Assembly (NCBI GenBank): GCA_030490835.1
Contig: CM059972.1
Location: 87,715,137 to 87,779,136, forward strand
Length of the DNA stretch: 64,000 nt
Direction: 5' to 3'
Source of the DNA: Annona cherimola
Lineage: Eukaryota; Streptophyta; Magnoliopsida; Magnoliales; Annonaceae
The notes under the pieces: generated by a model
What the model was told of the DNA's origin: nothing
What the model saw: the letters and a program-made list of their open reading frames with translations, nothing else
The model's database searches: none
Shown: positions 46,301 to 58,599 of the stretch, piece by piece
How the letters are laid out: each line of letters starts with the position of its first letter
Position numbering within the stretch: position 1 is the stretch's first letter
Position numbers and translations under genes: made by a program

Positions 46301-47189
46301 TTTATATCCTGATGGCTTGTTAATCTTTAGGGGTGTGGGTACATTGGCCATTGATGGAGCAGATCGTCTGAAATCGCCATGACTGGCAGAAGTGATCCTG
46401 ATGGAGATCCTATTCTCAGTCAGTTTTACAAGTTCCATTTATGTCAACTTGTTGAACTCACAAATTTTTTTTTTTTTTTTTCCCCAATAGAAACTTCCTG
46501 GTGCCAGAAATGACTGTTGGTCCAGGAAAATGCGTCCACCCCTCAGTAAAAAGGAGAGGGTGAAAGGAAGGGCACCGGTTGGTCTGACAATACACATGCC
46601 TCCCACTCCCTCCCATCGCATTATGGACAACATTCTTCTTGTGTATGGTCGTTTTTGGCATTTTGGGGAAGCGATTTTTCTCCCGTATGTTGTGACTTGT
46701 GTCAGGATAGAGTTGATACCAATAATAAAAGAATAGAGAGGGGCAAAGGAAAGGACAGCGATTTGCTTCCTTTCGCAATCATTACAGAATCATTTTGTCT
46801 CTTGTGTGTTTCTGCCACTCTTTGGCTTGCAGCTGCCCTTACATGCAGAAAATGATTGGTTGGGCAGGCATAACCGTGTCTTGAAAAAAGTGAGGCCATG
46901 TGATGTCAGAGGCCTTTCCAAATTGAGATAGCAGCATTGTTTGGCCCTCTTGACCATGTAGCTTTTTTTAAATTTTATGATTATTATTCTTTATAACTGA
47001 AAGACTTGCAGTTGGTGTAAAAAGGATGTTTTTCTTAGATGGGCATGCGAAAAATGATTGTCTTTATTCACCTACATTGCATGTCCCTTCTCTGGTTAAG
47101 GAGGGTGATATTGTATAACTGACCTGATTAAACATGTATTCCAACTAAAGAAGAGTCCTGATTTAGTGCATTTATGTACACTGGGCTTT
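43347..47189. other. No gene recognised
   Basis: About 3.8 kb of mixed composition with poly-T runs (46244-46253, 46467-46481), an (ATTT)n/(AT)n run at 45268-45303 and short frames without known domains (for example 45894-46160). It reads like plant intron or spacer. Exons of a gene with small exons could be missed by eye. Confidence 0.4.
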
Positions 47190-47540
47190 AGTGCACACGG
47201 TTGCATAACCTATTTTTTAAATTACTTTTGATTTGGTGTCATTAGCGTATGGGCCTAAGCATGAATATCTTATATATATATATATATATATATAAAGCAT
47301 GAATATCTTATATATATACATATGTAATTTTTATGCCTTTTATTTTTAATATTTTTTTGAAATTATGAAAATAAAAAGTACATCATTTATTGCTATTTTT
47401 TATTTCCATAATTCCAAAAAATTTAAAAATAAAAGTTATGAAATTACATATATGAAGTTTTCGTGGTTGGGCTCGCATATTAGTGCATAAAAGTTTTTTT
47501 TTTTTTTTTAAAAAGTCATGCAACAGTGTGCACTGAATTA
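47190..47540. mobile_element. Fold-back MITE with TA-rich centre
   Basis: CTTTAGTGCACACGGTTGCA at the left pairs with TGCAACAGTGTGCACTGAAT at the right. The centre repeats GCATGAATATCTTATATATA twice around a (TA)n run (about 47265-47296). The half-element near 12190-12350 looks related. No gene. Confidence 0.68.
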
Positions 47541-48311
47541 AAGGATTGGGGAGAAATAGAAGAAAAATCAGTAGACCCCAAGAAAAAGAAAGAAAGAAAG
47601 AAAGAAGATGGGGTTGGTGGTGGTTTTTCCCTGGTACTGACTGAAGGTTGTTTGTGTCATAGCATTGGACTTGATGGGTTCAAGAGAAGAGGCGTGAGGC
47701 TAATGCAGTAGGTGGTGGTTGAGAGTCATGAATGTCCCCTGAAAAGTCGAATCAAACTGGGGCTGGCTAGGTCTACCACTTTATTCAAATACGTTCTTGA
47801 TTGTAGGCCATGCAATCCCATTACCTTATTATTCTTCTTTCTAGTAAACTACAATTTACATGGTCTTCTTGTACACATGCGTGTCTCAATAATCGCTACT
47901 GTTTTTGTTTGGATTAGCAGGCATACGGGCAGAATTTATTATTATTATTACTTTTAAAAACATAAGCTTCATGGCACGGCGTGGTGAGAATGTCAGCAAG
48001 TATTTTTATTACTAGGGAAGTTTTTAAGCCTCTTCTTTTCTCTTGTAGCGAACAAGCGCTCATTCGTTCTTAATCTTAAATAAGCAAAGGCCATTCAATT
48101 ATTTATCGGATTCAAATGATGATGGAATCTTTGTCAAAAGAAAAAAAAAAAAATTGATGATGGAGTCAGTTACGATCCGATAGCTTAGCTTCCCATGTCA
48201 GTTGTGCTGGCTGCTTAAAATAAGGTGGTTGTGCAAGTGCAAGCGCAAGCGCGAGAAGGGAATCGAAGACGAGAGCTGGAATGATGGCGACAAAGAGAGA
48301 TTTTTTACAGG
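47541..48311. other. No gene recognised
   Basis: Contains an (AAAG)n run (47583-47606) and an (ATT)n run near 47937-47951. Short open frames on both strands have no recognisable domain. Confidence 0.4.
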
Positions 48312-48711
48312 GGGAGTGATACTGTTTGCCGTGACTAAATAAATGACTCACTTAGTTCATCTTAAAAAATTTATTTACAATAAATTTTTAAATTTTTTTT
48401 TTGTTTGTGCACTTGTTTATCTAAGTGTATTTAACACATAGACCAAGTTTTATTATTTTCGAATATGTTTATGTATTTTTTTGAGATTTTTAAATATCCA
48501 TGTGTATATATGAATATAAAATATCCTTATTTTTAAAAATTTAAAAAAATATATACACATATCCAAAAATAGTAAAATTTGATTTATATATTAAATACAC
48601 TTAGATAAACAAATGTATGAAGAAAAAAAGCAAAAAAAATTATTTTAAATAGGATTTTGGAGGTGGGCTAAGTGAGACGTTTATTTAGCCCCGGCTAATA
48701 GGATCATTCCT
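48312..48711. mobile_element. Fold-back MITE, family C core with different tips
   Basis: The left end GGAGTGATACTGTTTGCCGT, followed by GACTAAATAAATGACTCACT, is mirrored by the right end, whose complement reads GGAATGATCCTATTAGCCGG then GGCTAAATAAACGTCTCACT. The interior holds the family C core TCTAAGTGTATTTAACACAT and its inverted copy. The terminal repeats are unrelated in sequence to those of 32713-32999. Confidence 0.75.
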
Positions 48712-48799
48712 CTTTTTAATGTGCCGGGTGCACTTAGTTTCAGTGCACGCGGTGCATTTAATTCATTTTTTTTTTTTTTTTGTAAATTTTTATACAAAT

Positions 48800-49265
48800 A
48801 TTAATTTAATTTACCTCTAATTTTATTTATACCTACGAATTTTTAAAAATTTCACATATATCTATGTATTTTTCCTAAATTTTATTTATACCTATGCTGT
48901 TAGGGATCCGTAAAAAAAAAAGACTATTAGCATCCCTGTAAAATAACAAAAATACCCATACCTAATTATGATTTCATTGTTAAAAATTTATATTCAAAAC
49001 AATTTTTTAACATTTTTATGGCTATAAAATACATATCATTTGAATATAAAATTTTAGTTTGAGCAAATTAATCTTAAATTATATTAGGGCTTGGGCATCT
49101 TTGTCATTTTATAAGGCTGCCAATGGCTCATTTAACAGATTTCTAAAAAGGTTAGTATAAGTGCAATTTTAGGAAAAATGTGTTAGTATATATGTGGAAT
49201 TTTTGAAAATTTATAAATATAAGTGGAATTTGAAGTAAAATTCGTAAATACACGTGAAATTTGAA
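48800..49265. mobile_element. Fold-back MITE family B
   Basis: CTAATTTTATTTATACCTAC and TTTTATTTATACCTATGCTG on the left are mirrored on the right by TATAAATATAAGTGGAATTT and TTAGTATAAGTGCAATTTTA. The centre carries CCTAATTATGATTTCATTGT as in the 2895 and 3640 copies. A fragment of family C (GGGTGCACTTAGTTTCAGTG) abuts the left end. Confidence 0.65.
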
Positions 49266-49662
49266 CTTTTTGGCTTCTCCTTAACTTTGACATCACCTTT
49301 TACCTTATACCCTGTGTATTCTTAACTCAATCATCACTGGGATGACTCTTTGACTCTTAACAAAAGAAATTAAGCAAAAGAACTGCTGACAAGAAGAGAT
49401 AAGATAGATGGATAGATAATGCATCGAGGCACATCGCGCCCTTCCCTTTTCCAAAATCATTAGGTAGTCCTACCAATTCTACTGGAAGTCCTCCGCTTTT
49501 CTTCTGTTTTTAATTATAGATTTTTAATTATATCTAGCTATCTGCTTCTATTTATAGGGCTGTGCATGAAGACCCACTTGAAATTTTTAGCACATGCTAC
49601 TGACTTGTCAGGTTTATTTTTTTCCATTAATATATTAAACATATTCCTTTTTTTTTATATTT
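49266..49662. other. Intergenic
   Basis: No gene or clear element. Mixed composition. Confidence 0.35.
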
Positions 49663-50222
49663 AGGGTGCAACTGGGAATGAATAAAATTTTAGAATGAAA
49701 AGTTTTTAGCATGTAAGTTCTTAAATTATTAAAAAATGATGTGAAATGATAAGGATAATAATGAATAGTAGAAATAATAAAATTAAAATAAATAAGTTAA
49801 TTGTATGAGTAGTTATGTAGGAATGGTTGAAAAGTAAGACGGTTATATAATAATATATAAAAAATAATTAAAAATAGAATAATTGTGGATAGTGAAATGT
49901 TTTAGATGAAAAATTTTAGACTGTGTTTATTTAAAAAAATACTTTTCAAACTAAAATTTTTAATCGTCCACAACTTCCTTATTTTGAATTATTTTTTTAT
50001 ATCTTCATATATAACTACCTTATTTTTCAATTATTTTTCCATAACTTTTCATGCAACTTCATAAAAAAAAAAAAGAGTTCATACAACTAATTTATATATT
50101 TTAATTTTATTCTTTTAAATCTTCATTATTACTTCTATCATATCACATTATTTTCTTCTAATTTAAAAACTTTTACATTAAAAAAATTTTCATCTAAAAA
50201 TTTATCACTTACCAAATACAGT
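49663..50222. mobile_element. Two adjacent Tourist-like MITEs (family A), opposite orientation
   Basis: 49663-49919 begins GGGTGCAACTGGGAATGAAT after TTTA and runs in reverse orientation. 49920-50222 starts CTGTGTTTATTT and runs forward to ACCAAATACAG. The pair forms an imperfect palindrome. An 11-A run interrupts the second copy near 50065. Confidence 0.7.
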
Positions 50223-51075
50223 TGAAAAATTTTACTTGTGCCCTTAAATTAAAATTTTTTCCATTAAATAAATTAAATTAGTTGTACTCTCACACTTTTA
50301 TTGTCAATGTCTCGTCCAATTATCAGAACTGGCCCTATCGTACGTAGTCCTTTTTCCAGGGCCCAGCTCATGGCCTGAGGCATGAATTGATTGCTGATGT
50401 AAATGGTTGCATTCATCCCTTCATTCATTCATTCAGAAATCAGAAACTTTTGCCAGTGGTCGGCTTCGTTTCAGTCGAAAAGAGACGAGCTGAGTTCGTT
50501 CCTCCACTAGGGCAGGAAATTTTTTTTTTATAAATGGTCTTTGACAGTAATACATTGATAAGTTGTGTTCCTATTTGTTGTGAGCATTTGTTCTTCCTTT
50601 GGAGGTATTATTTCGGCTCTTCTGTCTGGGACGCGGATTAGGGTAAAATTCGTGTCTATTAATCAGTTTGCTAATTATTATGTTAATACTCATCCGCGTG
50701 CAGACTAGAGCAACCCTTTCGTAACATATTCTCTCCATCTCTATCATTATTTTATTTTTATTATTTTTAGGTGTGTGGTTGGGTGGCTGCCCGACTGCAG
50801 AGGCTGGTGAGAAGATGAGATTCTTCGACAGGCTTGCAAATGGGAAACACGTGACTTGGCGGCATCTCAAGGGAATTAGTTGGTAACTTGGTTTGGGTGC
50901 CATATTAGTCGCATGCATGCAGCAGGCACATGCCAACATTTACTGTTCTTGCCCGCCCACCTACTGGGCCTTATCAGTTATCATCACATCATGAATTTAA
51001 TGCAATTCAAGATGTACATTGTGAATACCCCTTATGAGGGGCTAATTGGGTTTTACTAGTTTTTAATTTTGGAAG
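50223..51075. other. Intergenic, no gene recognised
   Basis: A 122-residue minus-strand frame (50571-50939) has no recognisable domain and is not called. GC content rises locally at 50300-50520 without a convincing exon. Confidence 0.4.
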
Positions 51076-51333
51076 TGTTTGGCAATAATAAAAAAAATGT
51101 TAATCTAAAACTTTTCAATCTCCGTAACTATTTTATTTTTTACTTATTTCTTTAAAGCTTCATAAATATAATGAAATTATTTTTTAATCACTTTTATACA
51201 ACTAATTTATCTATTTTAACATTATTCTCTTTACTCATTGCTACCTCTATCATATCATATCTTTCTTTCCATTCAAAAACTTCTATACCAAAAACTTTTC
51301 ATTTAAAAGTTTTATCATTTTCCAAACACACCA
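51076..51333 (+). mobile_element. Tourist-like MITE (family A)
   Basis: Begins GAAGTGTTTGGCAATAATAA and ends CCAAACACACC. Interior phrases as in the family, with an internal deletion around the CAATCATTTCTACACAACTA segment. Confidence 0.7.
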
Positions 51334-51550
51334 TTTATAAAAATAGCTATTTCATCTCATCTCAATAACCAATTTTGACTAAATTTCATGACAATTAGAG
51401 TAATTAATTATGGTTTAAGGCTTGGGAATAAGGAAAATATTTGAAATTAAGTTGTCTACAACCAAGTTAAGTAAGGGCGATACGTTTATGAAACATTCTT
51501 TTTTAATTTCTTGATAGTTAATAAAAACTTCACTTTATATCATCATGGAG

Positions 51551-52468
51551 GGCTCTACTTCTATGTAACCATGTTACATATAAGCGGTTTCAGGTAACCC
51601 CTTTAAATTTTAAAAAATTAATGATCGATTTAAAATCTAATCTATTAATTGAATTTAACATTACTTGTTTATTTAGAAGACCAAGTTTCATCCAAATTAA
51701 GTATGTAAATGGGCCACATTTGTTTTAAAAAATGTGTATTCATGTGTAAATTATGAAAAATGCTTAAACCCATTCGCACTTATATTAAAATGTAATAATA
51801 CTATATAGAATCATTTAACTACATAGTAATGACATTTTAGATTGTTTAGATGTTAAAAAAACTACTTTAAAGTTGATATTTTAACATTGAACTATTTTAT
51901 TATGTTGATTTTCACATTTATAGATAAGACCTATATACAGTGAAATTAAAAAAATAAAAGGATTTCTAATATACTATAAATGATGTTAAATACAATGGAT
52001 GAGGTAAATTTTCCATCAACCATAAAAATTTTAAAAATGGAGAGAGTTACATAAAAAAGATTTCATAGAAGCGGGACCGTATTCTGGATGTTCTTTCATT
52101 TGTTTAGTATTAATGTGCATCAACCATCTACAAATTATAAATCAACATAATAAAATGGTTTAATACTAAATATCAATTTTAAAATAGTATTTTTAATATA
52201 TAAACTATCTAAAATATCATTATTATATAGATGAATGATTCTGTAAAGTATTATTACATTCTACTATATATGTAATGCATATAATCATTTTTCCAAATTT
52301 ATATAAATACGTATTTTAAAGCAAAAATGGACCTTGCAATATACTTGATTTGAATGAAACTTGTATCTTAGCTCAAAAAAGATGTTAAATATAACAAATA
52401 GATTGAATTTTGTGTTAAATGGAACTGCATCTATGTAAAATGAAAACCAATTACATATAAGTGGAGCC
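51551..52468. mobile_element. Large inverted-repeat element, about 0.92 kb
   Basis: GGCTCTACTTCTATGTAACC at the left and GTTTTCATTTTACATAGATG plus GGCTCCACTTATATGTAAT (complement of the right end) are inverted repeats. A second inverted pair lies inside: TTTTAGATTGTTTAGATGTT and AACTATTTTATTATGTTGAT on the left against ATCAACATAATAAAATGGTT and ATAAACTATCTAAAATATCA on the right. Non-coding. A fragment of its left half is in SERINC intron 1 (about 9600-9780). Ends are approximate and no target duplication was confirmed. Confidence 0.65.
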
Positions 52469-53778
52469 TAATAAGCCGATGGGTTAGCCATGGGTTGAGG
52501 GTTGTCCAATTTGTTGACCCCATCCAAACAACCCACTAATTCTCAACATTTTAAATCCTAAAAATAAAACCTTAAATTGAATTTCGTTTTCATTTTTCTT
52601 CTTTCTCACCCATTGTATTTCTTCTTTTCCTCCCAAACTTTGTTGCTATCAAATTTAGGTAATTGGTTTGCATTACATCTTTGGTTGATCGAATACTTTG
52701 TTATTTTATTAACCCTTCCGGCAACCCACTCGGTAGTCAACCCACAAATTTTGTTTTTTAATTCGCTAGAGTCACTGCTCCATGACATATGCAGAACACA
52801 AGATTCGAATCCTGGTGGCTGAGCATATAAGCCCGCGTGTGAAACCAACTGGCTTATGATAGGTTCATAGTAGTCACCCACAATTAATCATGTTTTAATT
52901 ATGGATTTAGATTGACGTTAAAATTTTTATTAAATGAGTAGTAGATAGATTATGGTTAAATCTTTATTCAAAGTAGTGTTTACTTAAAACCAATTCACAT
53001 TTAAGCAAACATTGAACATGTTCAAGTGAGCCTGGTTTGCATTATTCGATGATTTCGTTTAATTTTTCTGAAATGATTAATTTAATAATACTATCTAAAA
53101 TTATTCCAATAAAAAATCATTGTGGCCACACATAAGATGTGGATTTTAATGTGTTTGTATTCAATCTAAAACTATTATTATTTTTGGCACACTTATATCT
53201 ATATTAAATTCAACTAGATGTTTTTAATCAAATATAGTATTTTAAACATATTAGATAGAATAAATTTCACAAAATGTGGTAATTGGAGACCACTTGAACC
53301 CATTCAACAATTGTTTAGCATTTGGCATTAAGCATCTGTGAGAATGCGATAGTATAAATATTTTCCTACTCGTCTTTTGCTATGATCTCATATCTTAATT
53401 ACCTAAGTATTATACTTTTATTTTTTTACTCTTATACTTTAATCATTTTTCATATCTTTTCATACAACCACCTTATCAATTCTCATTTTACCCCTCTAAT
53501 ATTCACTCTTTCATTTTCAAAATACTCTATTCCATTCCTACCAATTACTAATTTTAAGTAAATCGGTTGGAAGTGAACAATGGATACTACCCTTTATTAA
53601 ATGAGGTATAGTTAACATTAGAATTCCACTCTACGTTTACACTCCTGTTTTTAAAATTTCTTCTCTTACAACTCAAATCATTTTGAGTACATTTTCCTAA
53701 GTCTTATTCAACGATAAATATAACAATATATGTACACGAAATATTACTCTGAAAATAAATGACAAAGCTATAACAATC
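52469..53778. other. Intergenic, possible small SINE fragment
   Basis: No gene is supported. GATTCGAATCCTGGTGGC near 52803 is similar to a pol III B box and could belong to an old SINE, but no A box or tail was found. Confidence 0.35.
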
Positions 53779-53795
53779 AAGATGAAAACCGAGGC

Positions 53796-54063
53796 GGCAG
53801 ACGAGCGATGCTTGTCTGGTCATTGGCTGCGGAACGGGATTTCCGTTCCCAGCCGATGCGTGGTTCGAATCCCATGTGGGATTCTGAACCCAAATATGGG
53901 TGGGGGCATGTGGTCCCCCTTTATACTTTGATGGGAGCTAGTGGTCTCCCCACTTGATGTGTGGAAGCTTGTTGTCGTCTTCCATTATAAGTTGTTAAAA
54001 TTGTCTCAGAGTTTGAATGTAATATGAATTGAGATATGATATAAAATATCCTCCAATCAAAAA
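53796..54063 (+). mobile_element. tRNA-derived SINE with a 17-bp target duplication
   Basis: The body is flanked by perfect 17-bp direct repeats AAGATGAAAACCGAGGC (53779-53795 and 54064-54080). A canonical pol III B box GGTTCGAATCC lies at 53862-53872, with TCATTGGCTGCGG upstream in the A box position. The 3' end has a short A-rich tail after ATCCTCCAATC. Length, promoter and long duplication are those of a SINE mobilised by a LINE. Confidence 0.9.
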
Positions 54064-54080
54064 AAGATGAAAACCGAGGC

Positions 54081-54534
54081 ACCCAGTGCAACTGCCAAGA
54101 ATACGCTGTTGTTGTACCTTGCTTTTTTTTTAAAAAAAAAAATTTCTTTTGGGCCTCATGATAGAAATTGAATGCAGCTGCACAATATTTTGTTGCAGTT
54201 GGAGCACGAAAATATAGATTCAAACAAAATGCCCACTGACACACACAACCCCGGTCAATGCTTTTTACGCTTCCTTCCCCCGGTCTTGGGCTACAATATC
54301 AATTGCTACATTGCCGTCACTAGGCCTTTTGCTCATCTATCAACATTCAATACCATCTCCATACTACATTACAACAGAACTACTTAATGTTTGACTTTCG
54401 GCCGCCCTAGTATATATTATCATCGTCACATGTATGGTTTGATCATAAATGCCTAGAGGACCACTTCTCTCCCTGGCTACTAGTACTTGATAAAATCAAC
54501 AAAGAAACGGATATCTAATTTACAAGTAGCGATA
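54081..54534. other. Spacer
   Basis: No gene is supported. There is an A/T homopolymer junction near 54125-54145. Confidence 0.35.
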
Positions 54535-54770
54535 CACTGTACCCGGGTACAAAATTTTATTTTTTAATTTTTTTGAATTTTTTTATACAACAGTTAAATG
54601 TAGGTGTATTTAACATGTGTATCCATTTTTACTTTTTTGAAAACTTTAGATATTTATTTTTTATTTTTTAAAATCAATGACATTTTTGTAATTCACTGAC
54701 AATTGTACAAAAAAAAGTTCAAAAAAATATAAAAATGTGAAATGCACCGGATGTATTTAATCACGGCCAC
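54535..54770. mobile_element. Fold-back MITE, family C
   Basis: Core AGGTGTATTTAACATGTGTA with TTTTGAAAACTTTAGATATT; tips CACTGTACCCGGGTACAAAA on the left and ATGCACCGGATGTATTTAAT on the right. The right arm is shortened relative to other copies. Confidence 0.55.
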
Positions 54771-54944
54771 TAATTTACAGCCATTTGTATTTTACATGAA
54801 TGATCATTATAATAGTTAAAACCAGGGGATAAAGTCAGCATGCTCAAGTCTAACCTTACTTTTAAAATTTTTTTGTCTAATCTTAGCTTTTGTATCACTT
54901 GGTCCGACTCTCACTTTTCTTCAATAGATATGTCACTAATGAAG

Positions 54945-55260
54945 AACAAATACTTATTTTTTATACAAAAGGAAATTCATCTACTTATGTAGAGGCTATG
55001 AAATCTCTAAGTGTATTATTCTGTAAAGAAGTGATTTAAGATAAAATGAATTTAATTATGGGAAATGGTAATTACAAATTAGTAAATTTATCACTAAGAT
55101 GTAAAGCCATCACTTGTAAATGGATATTTTGGAGAAAACTAAAATTGATTGTTTAATTGATAATTTAAAGCCAGGATAGTTGCTAAAGGTTTTAGACAAA
55201 AGGAATATATTGATTTCTTTGACATCCATATCTTGGAAGCTAGAATTTTAATTATTAGAC
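54945..55260 (+). pseudogene. Decayed Ty1/copia reverse transcriptase fragment
   Basis: In one frame, broken by several stops, one can read STYVEAMKSLSVLFCKE, then NGNYKLVNLSLRCKAITCKW, then VAKGFRQKEYIDFF, matching the start of the copia RVT_2 domain. At least three stops or frame breaks lie within. No LTRs were found. It is not from the 23.9-32.7 kb element, from which it is highly diverged. Confidence 0.7.
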
Positions 55261-57794
55261 TATAAATAGTATTAACTTCAATTTAATAGTGAACATGTAA
55301 TGTATTCAAAGAGGCTGAGTATTTTATACTATTAATGAATTTAAAACTTTCAAGTTGAAGTATTTAGTTATAAGGTACTCATAATAAATTTACCTATATA
55401 AATGTTGGAAGTGAGACCGCTTCTGTTTTCAAAACATTTAAGTTTACTCTAAGGTGCTTATGAAACTAGGATATAAAGACATGACTACTAAGTCACCCTA
55501 AAAGGAATAATTAGTTCATCTTGAAATCTTGTATGTGATATATGCCCCACCCATTAGATGAGGCCATCAATTCAAAGTCACAACTACTATTCAGCCTCCT
55601 TTGGTCCTGATGTAGTTCCAATAAGTAAAGGTTCGAATTGAAGAAATACCTTTATTTATGTACAAGCTTTCGTTGGCAATGAATGCAGTTAATTTTATTT
55701 TCAAAATGGTGGGAAAATGTTAAATATTTTCAAAATTAGATCAATATTTTCAAATCTTTTAATTGCCATGCAGGAAACGGATTTGGTTTTCAAACAGATT
55801 ATTTGTGTTCGTTTCCCTTGGTCACGTGTTTTTGTTTTTTTTTTATGCATGTTCTCTAATACCTTTATTATAAAGCATGTATCAATGTGGGGACCACTTG
55901 AGAGTCCCATCAATGTGTTAGAGAGATATTAGAGAATGTTGTCTAAGAAATTTCATTAGTGTTCAATTGAGTTCTATCTTGTTCTGCACGGTTTTAACTC
56001 TATTCTGATGCGGTTTCTTTAAAGTGTTCTAGTGTTAGAAAGAGAAGCTGCTTTCTCTATTTGATGTTGGTTTTATTTTGGGTATCTTGAGCTACCGGTG
56101 AAAATAGGGTTAGATTTATGGATGACCCGTGCCACCTTGATTTTCCATAGGGTTGAGATGTGTTAGGATTTGAGACATGTTTTCCAATTTTGAGGGTAGG
56201 GTAGGCCGACTATGTCTTGACTGCCCTGTAATGTGTAAATTATTTTTATAAATTATATGACTTATGTTACTGCGGTTTTGTTAGATAGATGTGTTTAACT
56301 TTGTGACTTATTAATATGAATATGATTTACGTAGATATGCATTTAACATTAACTTGTTTATGTGAATAAAAGTTTTGCACATATATTGTTTAAGTAATAT
56401 CATTCACATAATTTATGCATGAAATAAATAGTATTAGCAATATTGTGCACATCCTTCAAGAATGAATATTATTGTTTTGTATTTTATTAGTTTTAGTTGT
56501 AATTAAAAATTTTACATCTATATGCTAACTAGATGGTACACTAGTTGACCCTAGGCAATGGCGTGCATAATAGCTAGCTTGAGTTTGACTCTTCCCATTA
56601 GTGGAAGTTGATATTTGCAGTCTCTTTGGTAATGGGAGGATTTTATAATTGCCTCCTGAGGGTGGAGGTATTTATAAGGTGTCCTTTAGGGTGAAGGTTG
56701 TAAATGGGCCTGATTCGTCGCACCAGATGTCACAATATATATAAGATCAATTAAAAAAACTTTCCATCTACGCTATTTTTATTGAAAGTTAATTACTTGT
56801 TTTTATCAAGGTCAAGTTACAAATGAACTTATTTTAAATTTTTTACTAATGCTCTGTTATCGTAATCGTGTTTTGCTTTACTAAATAGCAAAATATTGAA
56901 ACATTTAATCTTTAAATTTATCATAGATGTGATTTTATATTGATACGTATATAAATTCTTGAAATTATCATACTTTTACTGCTTTTTTAACCCAACCAAT
57001 TGTCCTAAAATTGACTCATAACTGGCATGAAGTTTCTCCCTATAACTATTAAAAAAAGTTGAAGGTTAGACCAACCTTGTTCCAATCCGATAGAAAAAGT
57101 AAGGACAAACAGAATTTTTTAAAAGTAAAATTAAGATTGGGCATATCTTAACCTGCCTTGACTACTCAGATTGTCACCCCAATCTTGAGGGTACCTGCAA
57201 CAAATACCCTAAGTCGTTGTGAGGGTAACATATATTGCCTCAAGGAAAGTGTTGTCATAACACATCTAAAGTATTTAAAATTGATTTTACTTTCTTGTTC
57301 TCACTTTTCTCAATCTTTCACTTTGAAATATGCTTTGAATTTTATGTACATGGTTTATAATCAAGACATATTAAATTAGGACCATTTAAGAAAATTAAAA
57401 CAAAATCAATTCGACAAAAATCAATCCAAAAAGATGAAAACTGACTTTTGTATATAGAGGAAATAAACTTTAATTTTATTTTGAGAAATATCAACTTCTA
57501 TATATGATGCCAAAATTACTTTTTTTTTTAAATTTTGATGGATGCTAATGCCACGGTTAGGTTTCAAACTCTGGACTTCTTAAATAGACATCTACTCACT
57601 CACAAGCACTTAATTTGTTGACTCAAAATTTTGTAATTAGAACTTATATGTGGTAAGTATTTAATATCATTAAGGATGAACAAATAAATTTGTAAAGTCT
57701 ATGAATATACAATATGTAAACTATAAAAAATATTGATTTTTGGCATCGTGATTGAATATATTAGTTGGATGAATATTATGGAAGGTTTAGATAT
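55261..57794. other. AT-rich intergenic, no gene recognised
   Basis: Further copia-like remnants may extend to about 55500, but stops make this uncertain. Bases 55700-56750 include moderate-composition stretches without a convincing coding frame. Confidence 0.4.
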
Positions 57795-58545
57795 TAGATA
57801 ATTTGCTGATATATCCACTTAGTTTGACGCTAATTATTGATATACTCATATTTTTTCACGAATTGCATATTAGCTTCACAACATTTCTCCAAAATTGCTT
57901 ATGTATCCTTATTAAGAGTTGAAATTTAATGGTTGTTAAATAAAAAATGCAATTTGCTGATATATCTATTTTGTTTGATGCTAATTATTGATATCCCCAT
58001 ATTATTTCATGAATTGCATATTACATCTGTGAAGTTTCACCAAAATTGCCTGCGTACTTATGATACTTTTTTTGTTGCCAAACGTGCATTAAAATTTTGG
58101 ATAATGACAAAAATGACCCAGTTGTGCGGGTGGAGTAGATAACATATCAACAATTAACATGAGTGTTATATAAACTCCTTCCATCTATATAACATAAACG
58201 GTGAGATTTTAATATTAAATATGGTCATTTTTAAATTATTCAAAATTTTAATGCATGTTTACTAACAAAAAGTTGTCATGGGTACACAATCAATTTTAGT
58301 GAATCTTTGTGGAGGGTAATATGCAAATTTTGAAACAATGTGGATATATCAGCAATTAGTGTCAAATTTAATGAATATATAAAAAAATTACATTTTTTAT
58401 TTAACAGTTATTAAATTTTTGCCATTAACAGGGGTACATAAGCAATTTTCGTGAAACTTTGTGGAGATAATATGCAATTTGTGAAACATATAAATATGTC
58501 AGCAATTAGTGTCAAACTAAGTAAGTATATTAATAAATTATCTAA
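57795..58545. mobile_element. Fold-back element with duplicated arms
   Basis: The left arm has two direct copies of a roughly 150-bp unit (57795- and about 57950-), each containing TTTGCTGATATATC, GCTAATTATTGATAT, GAATTGCATATTA and CCAAAATTGC. The right arm has two inverted copies (about 58282-58400 and 58434-58545) with GATATATCAGCAATTAGTGT and AATATGTCAGCAATTAGTGT. Outer ends TAGATAATTT and AAATTATCTA are complementary. The centre (58076-58281) is unrelated AT-rich DNA without coding. Confidence 0.75.
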
Positions 58546-58599
58546 ACAAATATTGGTAGCGGAAAACAACGAGGCCGGAATCAATGCAATTTCAATGCA

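Noticed and set aside
34090..48311. A large multi-exon gene in the T-rich region
   Set aside because: Composition resembles introns, but no exon with a recognisable domain or matching splice phase could be found by eye.
50571..50939. 122-residue minus-strand frame
   Set aside because: No known domain, no plausible exon context, AT-rich surroundings.
53821..53890. Possible tRNA gene (perfect B box)
   Set aside because: No complete cloverleaf; it has SINE length, an A-rich tail and a 17-bp target duplication.
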